64,000 bases of DNA from Arabidopsis thaliana (taxonomy: Eukaryota; Streptophyta; Magnoliopsida; Brassicales; Brassicaceae): positions 16,933,261-16,997,260 of the forward strand of contig NC_003074.8 in the NCBI RefSeq assembly GCF_000001735.4, written 5' to 3'. The number at the start of each line of letters is the position of its first letter. The stretch's first letter is position 1. This document shows, in pieces, positions 45,914 to 56,841 of this stretch. The position numbers and the translations under genes are program-made. Under the pieces are notes generated by a model. The model had not been told where the DNA came from and searched no databases. It worked only from the letters and a program-made list of their open reading frames with translations.

Positions 45914-48900
45914 ATGGATGATGAATTGTTGGAATTGCAGCGTCAGTTCGAGTTCGCTCAACAGGTGAAGTCAAGCGTGAGATTGTCGGATCGAAATGTT
46001 GTCGAATTGGTTCAGAAGCTTCAGGAGCTTGGCGTTATTGACTTCGATCTGCTTCATACCGTCACCGGAAAAGAATACATCACTCAGGTACTGATTCTAT
46101 TTCGTTTCCGGTGTGAATTTAGACTCCAGAAGAATCATCACTGGGTTTCGCATAGAATTCTGGTATCATGATGTGAGTAATGTGTTAATGGAGTGAAAAA
46201 TTGCTAACTCTTCTTGTTGCATGAGGAATTTAATCGGAAAAAATGAAGTTAAGTTGTTTGATCTTGATTTGTTTCAGGAGCAATTGAGGAATGAAATTAC
46301 TCGTGAGATCAGTAAATTGGGACGTGTCTCTGTTATTGATCTGGCAGATACGATTGGGGTTGATTTGTATCATGTGGAGAAGCAAGCACAAGATGTGGTG
46401 TTGAATGATCCAGGGTTAATGTTAGTTCAGGGAGAAATAATATCACAAAGTTATTGGGATTCGATTGCAGAAGAAATTAATGAGAGGCTTCAAGAGTGTA
46501 GCCAAATTGCTGTGGCTGAACTTGCTGGTCAGTTACAGGTTGGCTCTGAGTTGGTGCAATCGGTTTTAGAGCCTCGACTTGGAACTTTGGTAATTGTGCT
46601 TCTCCTCTTGAGCTTTCCAGATTGTGTTTAAGTGAATGTGAACTTTTATATTTATGGATTTTTTTTTCAATCTTTTTTAGGTGAAAGCTAGGCTAGAAGG
46701 TGGACAGTTATATACACCTGCTTATGTAGAACGTGTGACCGCTATGGTTCGAGGTGCTTCCAGGGGTATATTTGTTCCTTCCAATTTGTCGGCATTGTGG
46801 GCACCATTGCAACAGTTGGTACAAGAAACGAATGGAGCCAGTGGAGTTGCTGTTGAGAATTCATTTTTCCAGTCTATATTTAACCGACTGTTGAAGGAAG
46901 AGGAGATGCTTGGATCACTACGTGCTGGAACCCATTGGACTCCTAGTGTATGTCATAAAATTCTTATCTTTTGGGTTTCTGCCACGAATGGATTTACCAC
47001 TCTATTAATTTACGACAGTCTTCAAAATTTCATGAGTGCACTCTTGTCTATGCTTGATGTTTCCCATGTTTACCATTCATTAGAGTAACTTGTTTGATTT
47101 TGGTGGCAGGCTTTTGCAACTGCTCAAAAGGAATGCGTAGACTCTTCTTTTTCACAGGTTTGGTCATCATTTTATCTGAAATGTCTTTAGTCCGTTTATT
47201 TATCAGTTGGTTGTGGAAAAGACCTATATTTTGAACTTTATCAGACTGCAGTTTTAGCATGTTCTTTAAATTAATCTTTCTTTAAGAAATGGTGGATCAA
47301 CGGATTTATGGTTGTTCTGTTTTCCTGCAGAATTCCTACATCTCCTATGAGAGCATGCAGAAGCTTGGGATTTCTCAAGCTGTGCAGTTCTTACAGGTAT
47401 TGTATCATGTTAATTTAGCGTCATTTATCTGTAGTTTGTGAAATCTAAGTTATGGAATAATAGCCAGAATGTGTGTTATGTTGGCTCTTTCACTTTCTTC
47501 TCATTATAAGTTGTGTTTTGTGACATGTATAGTCTAGATACCCAGATGGCACACCTTTAGCTGCTGTATTTATTCATTCCTCAATGATTGAGATGCTGGA
47601 TTCTGCAACTGAGGATGCTATTGAACAAAACAGTTGGTGAGATTAAATTTCTCGTACTCTTTCTCCCTCCGTCTATGGTGTTTGTTTTCTTTCATGTTAT
47701 GCTGCCTATAATACTAGATTCGTTGTTACTGAAACACTTGATACTGTGTTCAGGATCGATTCCCTCTCTGTATTACCTTCATCGTTCACGTCACAGGATG
47801 CAAACAAGATGTTGCTTCTTTGTCCCTCTGTCCAATCAGCTCTCAAGGTGGGATTTTGATCAAATTTGATAACTAGTCAACACTCTTTTGCAATAAATTT
47901 CTGAAATATTTTGCCTTTCAGGCTGAGAAAGCACTTATCTTGGGCGAATCCTATGTCCTAAGCAGTGGCTTTATCAAGGTAAAAATATGAAATGGAGGGT
48001 ATTATTAGTAGCTTGCTTGCGAGCTGTTGTCTTTCCCACTTGGTTTTCTCCATCTGAACTATGCCTTAGTTTGACCTACTTATGTTTAGGGAATATATGA
48101 TCAAATTGAGAAAGAGGCAGATGCTTTTAGCATCCAAGCTTCTACTGCTACTTTGATACATCCTTCAAGCAAGTCGTCAGAGTCGACAGAAAGCATACCT
48201 GCCAATACAGATAAAGGGTCAAAGAAGAAAAAAGGAAAGTCTGCAAGCACGAAGGCAGCTACCGTTGAAACTGTTCCAGATGATGAAGAGGATGCCCGTC
48301 CAAAATCTAAGAGAAACCAGAAGAAAGGAAGGGATTCATCTTCATCACAGAAGTTGGATTCAAAAGCAGGAGGCAAGAAAGAGTCAGTTAAGGCGCAAGA
48401 AAGTAATAACATTATTCCGCCAGACGAATGGGTGATGAAAAAGATCGTCGACTCTGTACCTGAATTTGAAGATGATGGTACATCTGAGAACTTTTTCCTA
48501 TGTATGTTTAAAATAAGTATGTAGCTATGAATTTTGAGCCCATGTGACATAAACTACGGGGTTTCTTATAGGTACGGAGAACCCAGATTCGATTCTTAAG
48601 CATTTAGCTGATCATATGAAACCGATGCTCATTAATTCACTGAAGGAGAGAAGAAAGAAAATCTTCACAGAAAATGCAGATAGAATGAGGCGCTTGATTG
48701 ATGATCTGCAGAAAAAGCTTGATGAGGTTGACACCAACTGCTTCAACTATAGTTGTATCTTTCGCTTGACTACCAATGTCTTTCCACTGTTTACCACTAG
48801 CACCATCACATAGTATTTTGTGACCTTATTTTTCTTGGATTTCCTTTTGGCAGTCTTTCCTAAATATGCAGCTGTACGAAAAAGCGCTAGACCTTTTCGA

Positions 48901-50710
48901 AGATGACCAATCAACTGCAGTAAGTACTTTCAGTCATTTTGCACGCCATGTTTACTACTCAAAGAAGCTAGTGTTTAACACTTTCTTTTCTTCTTGTCCT
49001 AGGTTGTTTTACATAGGCATCTGCTGAGAACAACAGCAGCTACAATTGCTGATACACTTCTTCATGGCTTGGTACGTCAAAAATTAAGTGGAGTTTCTAA
49101 GGCCATCTTCATATTGATTTAACTAATCATGCTTCGATTTTCAATACAGGACATCCACAACAAAATGAAGAATGGTACTGAAGTTGAAGAATCCAAAACG
49201 CAAGATCTAGTGTTGCTTGATTCTTCTGAGAGAACAGCCCTTGTAATGCAACTTTGATTCTAACTTAGTACTTTATTGTTGCACTTTTTTAATATTTAAT
49301 TGTGATTAGTTCTAGGCAATAATTGACTCTCCCATGTTTCCTTTCTTCTGGGGCAGGCTAAGAATCTCAACGGTTCACTTTCAAAAAAGGCTCTTGCACT
49401 AGTTGAGGCATTGGAAGGAAAGGTTAGATTTTCGTTAATCCATAGAGTTTTTTTCTTTCCGTACAGTTGTTACTGCCTGGCATGTTAAAAAGTAGTTAGC
49501 TGTTTCTTTTTTGTTCTTCCATCTCGATTCCTCTTCTCCTGTGGCTGACCATGTTGATATACAGCCAAAATATGGGTATGCACATAGCCATATATAGCTT
49601 TTTTTTTTTTGGCAAAAGCCATATATAGCTATGGAGTCAGAATAAATAACCCTCTTAAAGGGTGGTGTGGTTTCACTTTGGTTGTACTTGTGAATATATA
49701 ATATACTAACTGCCATTGGTGGGATTATTTTTGTTTCAGCGTGTAGACACTTTCATGGTCACCTTCAGAGACCTGGCAGAAGAAAGGTATTATAATTCGT
49801 ATTTTTTTGAGGAATCTCTTAAGCAAGTCTACTTTTCTTTCACCGGGTTTGAACTGAATGTTAACTGTATTTGTGCAGTGGGTTAGTCTTGAAGAAGCTT
49901 GACAAAAAACTGGAAAGGACACTCCTACATTCATATCGTAAGGTATGTACCACACCATGTCGGTGTTTCTATAACGTTATGATCTCTCATCACTGCTTTT
50001 TATCCCTTCAATGATGATGTTATCTATGCTTGCAGGATTTGATATCTCAAGTTTCCACCGAATCAGACCCTATTGCACTTCTCGCTAAAGTTGTCTCCCT
50101 CCTTTTTATTAAGGTACATACATATCCACGTTCGTGTAACTATATTCTGTGCTCAAAATTCAGATTAATTTATGGTTGGAAAATTGTCGACAGATTCACA
50201 ATAAAGCTTTACAAGCCCCTGGTAGAGCCATTGCTGCGGCTATTTCACACTTGAAGGTATAACATAACAACTTAGGAGATTCACAATAACCGTATCATCT
50301 TTTCTCTCGAGCATTCCTATTTTTTCGGGTGTCTGGTCACTCTGTATTATATCTTAGTTTTCTTTTTCTGTGGCTAACACGTCTATTTTAAACCATGTAG
50401 GAAAAACTTGATGAATCTGCGTACAAGACTCTGACAGATTACCAAACAGCAACTGTAACTCTTCTTGCTCTAATGTCAGCTTCATCCGGCGAGGTTCATA
50501 TCCTTCTCTTATTTTGTGGGCTACAAATGTTCATTTGAAATGAAACCAATTAAATCTGTAGTGAATGATATCTTAAAACTATTCCATCAACATGAACAGG
50601 AACATGATTGCTCCGCAGACAGAATCTTGACCAAACGGGAACTTCTCGAGAGCCAGATGCCATTGCTTAGAACCCTCGTCCTTGGTGACTCGCAGCCACA
50701 ACAATCCTAA
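45914..50710 (+). CDS. UFL1: E3 UFM1-protein ligase 1 homolog
   Basis: Twenty exons: 45914..46087, 46278..46589, 46681..46947, 47110..47157, 47331..47396, 47533..47636, 47754..47847, 47922..47978, 48090..48477, 48572..48726, 48854..48919, 49003..49071, 49150..49242, 49357..49422, 49740..49786, 49879..49942, 50036..50113, 50194..50256, 50401..50493, 50600..50710. Total 804 residues in frame. It begins MDDELLELQRQFEFAQQV and contains winged-helix-like repeats near the N-terminus, a Lys-rich low-complexity stretch around residues 400-480 (KGSKKKKGKS, KSKRNQKKGR) and a long helical C-terminus. UFL1 attaches the ubiquitin-like UFM1 to targets at the ER (for example ribosomal protein RPL26) as part of ribosome quality control and ER homeostasis. 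All introns are GT-AG. No damage seen. Confidence 0.95.
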
Positions 50711-51002
50711 TCCAACAAAGTCAGGTCGGAAAGTTTCTTTAGTGTTCTGCTGACAAGACTGAGGTCCCTTCACTTAAAAACTTATTAGGACTAGGAGAAA
50801 TGACACTTCAAAACTTTTATATTCAAAAGATTCGTATGGTTGGCTCGTAACTATCAATGGATCAAAACACTCTTTTATTACGATTACTTATATTGATACA
50901 ACGAGATTGGTGATTACAAGAAAAAGAAGAAAGGAAAGTCGCACCATTTATTTCACACTATCACATATTACTGTCTTAAGCTTTCCAACTTCAGAGTTCC
51001 TC

Positions 51003-51473
51003 TTAACCAGAGATATCAACGGACTTGACCTCCGGCTTACTCTCCTGAACTTTCGGCACCGTAACCGACAACACCCCATTCTCCATACTCGCCTTTACTT
51101 CCTCCACCTTTGCATTCTCTGGCAACCGAAACCTCCTCATGAACTTCCCACTTGACCGCTCCACACGGTGCCATGTGTCACTCTTCTCTTCATTCTCACT
51201 GCTCCTCTCACCGCTTATCTGAAGTATGTTACCATCTTCAACCTCCACCTTCACCTCTTCCTTCTTAAGCCCAGGCACGTCCGCCTTGAACACATGCGCT
51301 TCAGGTGTCTCCCTCCAGTCCACTTTAGCGTTTGTGAACGCTGCCACGTCCTTGGCAGGTGCGTTTGTCAACCCGGGCGTCAAGAATCCTTCGAACGGAT
51401 CCCATACGTCTAGTGAAAATGGGTCGAACACGTTTGTTCTTCGGCCTCCAAAAAAGCTCGGAACTAGAGACAT
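51003..51473 (-). CDS. HSP17.4: Class I small heat-shock protein HSP17.4
   Basis: An intronless 156-residue cytosolic class I sHSP. The start is taken at [12 protein letters not shown], the usual class I beginning, rather than the 66-base upstream extension of the frame. [14 protein letters not shown] precedes the alpha-crystallin domain (about 50-140), which holds [45 protein letters not shown] and [11 protein letters not shown]. It ends VKSVDISG, the C-terminal V-x-I anchor. It is an ATP-independent holdase that forms oligomers and binds unfolding proteins. The stop lies about 290 bp from the UFL1 stop (convergent). Heat-shock elements and a TATA box lie upstream. Confidence 0.96.
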   Translation of the reverse strand: MSLVPSFFGGRRTNVFDPFSLDVWDPFEGFLTPGLTNAPAKDVAAFTNAKVDWRETPEAHVFKADVPGLKKEEVKVEVEDGNILQISGERSSENEEKSDTWHRVERSSGKFMRRFRLPENAKVEEVKASMENGVLSVTVPKVQESKPEVKSVDISG

Positions 51474-51553
51474 CGTTTCGCTTACTCTGTTTGCTCTGTT
51501 TTGTTTTGTTTTGCTAGAACTCTCTTCGAATGCAAACACTTATGTGCGTTGGC

Positions 51554-51706
51554 GTATTTATAGGGAGAAATGATGGTAGAGAAGAGGATAAGAGATAGAA
51601 AGCTCTGCAAGTTTCTTGAAATTTCAGGTTTCTTCTTTCCGTTTCTTTATAACGTGTCTTTCAAGAGTGTCGCTACCAGATTTCTCAGGTGGCTTCAAGA
51701 AGCTTC
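51554..51706 (-). promoter_or_regulatory. HSP17.4 promoter: TATA box and two heat-shock elements
   Basis: On the minus strand TATAAATA lies at about 51555-51562, some 82 bp before the start codon. Two three-block HSEs follow further upstream: TTCTTGAAATTTC (51613-51625) and TTCAAGAAGCTTC (51694-51706), each nTTCnnGAAnnTTC. This is the expected arrangement for HSF-driven heat induction. Confidence 0.85.
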
Positions 51707-51709
51707 TAT

Positions 51710-52582
51710 GTTGATGGTTGAGACGACATGCAGTTCATTAGGTGGGGTAGTGAACGCCATGCCGTTTCATTTTACCATGGACTTCGTTAATGGGCCTTAA
51801 TACACCATGCAATTAATCACGTGTTGTATAATGAACACTTATCTTTTGTTGATAAATTCAATCTTAATCATGCATCAGCAACTATTCTTCATTATCTAAA
51901 TTTTGATTGTTGGTGTTGGTCCCTGTAAGACTAGAGTTCTCTTCTCACAAACAAATTATTAAGTTATAGCAATGAAAAGTTACACTCTTTATTGAATTTT
52001 AACCAAGAAGTCGAAGATGACACGGGATTTTTAGTGGTTTGATGAACAAGTTATTAATAACAATTAATCTAAGATTTTTGTGTGAAAAGTTGCAAATCCC
52101 TTTCTCGATTGAAGATCTAGAAACGGCGGGAAAGAAGCAATGAAAGCAAGTGGAAACTGGAAATTTGAAGAAAATCGAAGGAAAGTTGAATGAGGTGGGT
52201 TGCTTTGGATTTGAAACTAATATTAATTTTTGGGAAGAAGAAGAGTCGGATTAATATCCGATTAAGATAGAGAAAATAAAATAAAAAAATTACATTAGTA
52301 TAGTTTTTTAAAGAGCAAACTCTTTTTTTGTGATAAATATAAAGACAAAAAATTCGTATGGGAAAATTGAGAATAAATAAAGCGCAACCTAAAATAAATA
52401 AATGATAATAGAAATTTATAACTATATACATTAATGCGGATACATGACATTCATGATCAGAAGAATCAAACTATTACGTACAAAGAGAGAGAAAAAAAAT
52501 CATTGAAAACATATACTAAAACTCAAGATTAAAACATTTCTTTTACATGATGTTCAATATCATTGCGCTACGTATGACTGGT
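51710..52582. other. Intergenic, no gene seen
   Basis: Far upstream of HSP17.4 and downstream of malectin gene A. AT-rich; the frame at 52117-52431 (-) is low-complexity. Confidence 0.5.
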
Positions 52583-55202
52583 TCATCCAGTAAGGTCGTC
52601 GATCTCTCCCATTTCATTTGTAGGCTGGTTTGATGTAGAATCATTGTCCATCTGTTGTGTGAACAGAGTTGACGGTCCAGTCCCCATAGTAGCCACTATC
52701 ATCAAAACATTTAACTAGTCACATCTCTAGAGTAGATAGAGAGATTAGCCATGCATGAACAAAACTTCATATATGTTTAGAAGAAATGGATCAAATATAT
52801 AATCACTCTATATATAAATACCTGTGGACGTAGGCATAGCCAAGGCTTGCAGCCTCACTTTGCGACGATTAGCTAAGATTATAGCGATGAACACATATGC
52901 GACAAGAACAAACGCAACCGGTGACACTACACCGAGTATAATTGGCAGTTTACTGCTCTTTCCATTGGTTGATCCACCTGACCCCATAACAAATGTAATT
53001 TTTTTTACTTGCATAATATGCATAACTAAATGTTTTTTTTTTCTTTTCTTCATAATATTCATGTTATGATGATTACTGAGAGCTTTTTCTAATTAACAAA
53101 CCCATAAGATAACAAGATAAAATGAATAGAAAGATCCAAATACAAACCTGGACTCACTTCATTGCTACCTCCAGTTCCTCCTTTGCTAGTCCCACCTGAG
53201 CCTAACACAAATAAAATTCAATGTGACTCTCTTTTTTTTTCACTCAAACTTCAAAGGTGATTATATAATCTAAATATACTAAAAGCTTGTTTGTTTTGGT
53301 AATTCGTCGAAAAATAGAGTAATTCATTAAAAATGCATTCCAAGAAAACAAACCAGATCCGGATCCACTGCTCCCAGATCCTCCTCCTCCACTTCCACCG
53401 GATCCTGATCCTGAACCGGAACCAGTTTCGTTTCCGCCTGTGCTTTCGCTTGTACCCTTACTAATTACATAAAGCTCGGCCGCATTTATCATGGGCGGTA
53501 AAAGCGCACTAGAAGTGGACCAGAGCGTCAGTAGGGTGCTTGAACTGGCCACCACATCTCTCACGACCACTTGAGTTGCTTTTCCAAACAAAGGCACAAC
53601 AGGACCCCTACCAACTTGCTTACCACCAAAGAAAATGTTGAACGATCGTAAACTTGACTCTAGAGGCTCCGAGAAATACATAGCCAAGTACACCGGAACT
53701 CCTGCTGAAGGAAGAGTAGGGTCGACTAATGATAAGCCTTCCCCGGTCCAAGAGTTACGGAGGACGGACTCAGGCGGCTTGTTTGATGCACCAGAGGTAT
53801 CAATGGATACAGCCGTGGACTGTATTCCCGTCACCAATATGTTTATCTCGGATGGAAGCCAAAACCTACCTTGAAGATCCGATCTAACCAAAAAAGAAAA
53901 ACATTCTTCGTAAACTAGCCAAACCCGACAAGTTATTAAATATTGTGTATAATCAATCTCCCGGCAAGTTGACATAATTATGTCTCAGTCAGTGCCCCAT
54001 ACTAATTAGAAATTTTAAGCTATGAGATTATGAGACTATGAAGTAATTGTTCTATCTAATCCTTGGTGATGATCAGAATGTAATCGTGAACACCAAAACT
54101 AAAATATATAATCATGTACACCAAAACTAAAATATATAATCGTGAACACCAATTTCTAATTCCAACGCTGCTTTATTTAAACACATTGTAATTGTGAACA
54201 CCAAAACTAAAATATATATATATTGAGACATATGTTTATGCTACTTATACACGTAATATCGATGTTACCTTAGAAATTCTGTTGCACCATACGCACGTCG
54301 TTGTTGGTAAAATAAACCTTCACCAGGACCAAGCTCGGCATACATGCCATCATCCAAGTCGACAACTTCAATGGAAGACACAAAAGGGTTTGATGATGAA
54401 GAAGTACGTACAAAACAGACGCTGGTCTCTCCACCGGCCGGGGAAAATATCAACTCCAGAAGGTAAGGTTCGAATGCTGAGGATATCGATAGGGTGCCTC
54501 GGTGTTTCCCTTCAAACACTACGCTGAAGGATGGGGTTGAGGACTTCCCGTCGTAATTCCCGTAGTAAAACATGGTTCTCACTAGAACTTTTCCGCCTTT
54601 TGTAACCGGAATGTTGGAGTAGCAATTGGAGTCGCCCGTGGGAAAGTACCGAAGTGTGGTGAGGGATTTCTCAACGGTGGTGGACGAAATAGTAGCCGAG
54701 TCTCCGGATGTGATGAAGTCTTGGTCTCCGACCCATTTTAGGTTGTTGTTGTCTACGCCTGGCAATGACGTTCCACAGTCTATGTTTACGCCTGCATGAA
54801 TCATGATCGCTAAGGGTTAAATACATAAAAAAAAATTCTTCCTAAAATTAGGTGGATCTACATGATTAAGGGACATTGTTTAACGCTTTATGTTTGATGG
54901 ATGTTGTGACCAAAGGATAAGAAAAGTTCCTTTTTTTGTAAACACTTTTATGCACCCCTTAAAAGAATGTGGATTTTGTGACTTAGAACACACTTTAAAA
55001 CATGTGCAACCAAAACAAAAACATACAGAATCCCTTAATTATCTAGATCGGACGAAGATGTTCGAGTTTATGGCGAAATCCCAGACTCTTCCTGCTTCAG
55101 CTTACGTAATAGCCTAATAGGATAAAGAAATAAGTACTTACTGGATAGAGAGAGGGTTAGGAAGGAAAGAAAGTAGAGAAGACAAAGCAAAGCAGCACCC
55201 AT
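52583..55202 (-). CDS. Malectin-like single-pass membrane protein without kinase domain
   Basis: Six exons: 55142..55202, 54269..54791, 53354..53883, 53148..53201, 52822..52977, 52583..52695, joining in frame to 478 residues. Order: signal peptide (LLCLLYFLSFLTLSLSS); a malectin-like domain (NIDCGTSLPG, TLRYFPTGDSNCY, LVRTMFYYGNYD, FWLPS; about 22-340) as in LRR-malectin receptor kinases; a Gly/Ser linker of about 50 residues over two exons; one TM segment (ILGVVSPVAFVLVAYVFIAI) with a basic stop (NRRKVR); a tail of about 50 residues. LRRs and kinase are absent, so it may bind sugar or peptide ligands and act as co-receptor or decoy (inference). Corresponds to the At3g46240-46270 group of receptor-kinase-related genes. 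Confidence 0.85.
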
Positions 55203-55797
55203 GGCAGGTGCTAATATTTCAACTAATTAATGTTTCATACAAAATTTATATAGACACCCGAATATATTTACGTCATCTGTGTATATAGATGTTATATATG
55301 TTATTTAGTTGAGCTGTCAGTTAGTATTTTAAAACCAAGTTGAAATCGGCAAAATAAATAAAACTTGAGAACATTTCTTAAGAGTTTTGACCTATTTTTA
55401 TGTTCCAGCGGGAAACAATTGGTACTTGAAGAACGGGCAATTACAAAATATTTACAACATGCATTTGATATTTAATTTTTCTAAAACATGCTAACAAGTT
55501 AGGAAATTCATGTCCAATGCCAATTAGATTTTGATATTAGCTATACACAATTTGAGGCCTTATTTTACCAAAGAAATAAAAAGGAGAATAAGTTGAGGCC
55601 TTGTGATCTAAGTTGGCGCAAATCAATAACGATGCATCAGTCAGTACACCATAAACTCTTATGAAAAATACTTGGCTTCATCCCTAGAACCTTATATTCA
55701 TCTTTTTTATTTTAGCCAATTAAAATTTGACATCTAATAATAATAAAAAGAATTTAATTTAATCATAAAATCTAATTTGCCACTAAAACGAAATTAT
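55203..55797. other. Intergenic, no gene seen
   Basis: Upstream region of malectin gene A. AT-rich, no convincing frame. Confidence 0.5.
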
Positions 55798-56115
55798 GTA
55801 TCGGTTTGGATTTATTAGAAAAGGTCAGAATTTAGATTTTATGATTAAACGAGGTTAAATATCGGTTTGAGTTTAGAAAGTACGATTAGGGTTTAGATTT
55901 TATGATTAAACGGGTTAAATATTGGTTTAGGTTTACAAACAGATTTAGATTTTACAATTAAACGAGGTTGAATGTCGGTTTGGATTTAGAAAATACGATT
56001 AGGGTTTAGTTTTTTTTACGATTAAATGAGTTTAAATGACGGTTTAGGTTTATAAAGGAGAATTAATGTTTAAATTTTGTAATTAAACGAGATTATATAT
56101 CGGTTTGGATTATAA
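55798..56115. repeat. Minisatellite, about six units of 60 bp
   Basis: TATCGGTTTGGATTT-like starts recur near 55799, 55859, 55919, 55974, 56037 and 56099. Each is followed by AAAGTACGATTAGGGTTTAG-like and GATTAAACGAG blocks. Copies are diverged. Confidence 0.75.
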
Positions 56116-56436
56116 GTATAGCTTTAATTTAATATGTAATCTAAGTAGGATTTGACATGACATGTTTTTATTGGTTAATGCAAAAGGAGGTGAATAAAAG
56201 GGTTTCATCCCTAGAAGTGAACCCAAGTTTTGTTCAACTCTTATTTAACGATTGTTTTTTACATAATATTATTTAGATAGTATTGAATATAATTGCAAAT
56301 ATATCAGAATTTATGTAATTTCAAATTTTTTTATGTTTCAATAAAAAGTAAATTTATCTTTTTTGAATGAATGTAATATTTATTCACCAAAATAACCAGT
56401 GTTATATCAGGTACATCTTTTCTGAATTTTCAATAC

Positions 56437-56700
56437 TGTTGGGTACAAACCAAAGGTCCCACATCGAAAGTTTAGAAAAAGAGTTTCTAATATATAAGCT
56501 AAGTCCAACTCCAACTAGTATGAGGCCTTTTGGGAAGGAACCCAATAATAAATCCTTGCGGGCTTGAGCATATAAGCCCAAAGAGGACAATATCATACTA
56601 AATGAGAGTTGGAATGGGCTTAGAAAGCTCTTTAAATACAAAGCAATATTTCTTAATGCAAATGTAGAGGAGTGCCACCAGCGTTCGAGCAAAATATTAT
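56437..56700. mobile_element. LTR-like or TRIM-like repeat with snRNA-type promoter motif
   Basis: Begins TGTTGGGTACAAACC and carries TCCCACATCG at 56457-56466, identical to the core of the plant snRNA upstream sequence element, then TATATAAG at 56491-56498. The following text (GAGGCCTTTTGGGAAGGAAC, CAATATCATACTAAATGAGA) resembles a sequence common in plant retroelement LTRs. No snRNA is encoded downstream. The element boundary on the right was not resolved. Confidence 0.4.
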
Positions 56701-56841
56701 TACTCCATGGAGAAGGAAAATAAATCTATTCTCTATGTGAAGGAAAGGATGTCTTTGATGGTTATAGGAATTGGCACAACAGCACGAGTGATGCCACATG
56801 AGAAATGTGGCAAATAAAAAAGTTGACAACTAATTTCCATA

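Noticed and set aside
48101-48550. 149-codon minus-strand frame opposite UFL1 exon 9
   Set aside because: Created by the antisense of the Lys/Ser/Glu-rich stretch of UFL1; no domain and no splice support.
51226-51573. Plus-strand frames opposite HSP17.4
   Set aside because: Shadows of the conserved sHSP frame.
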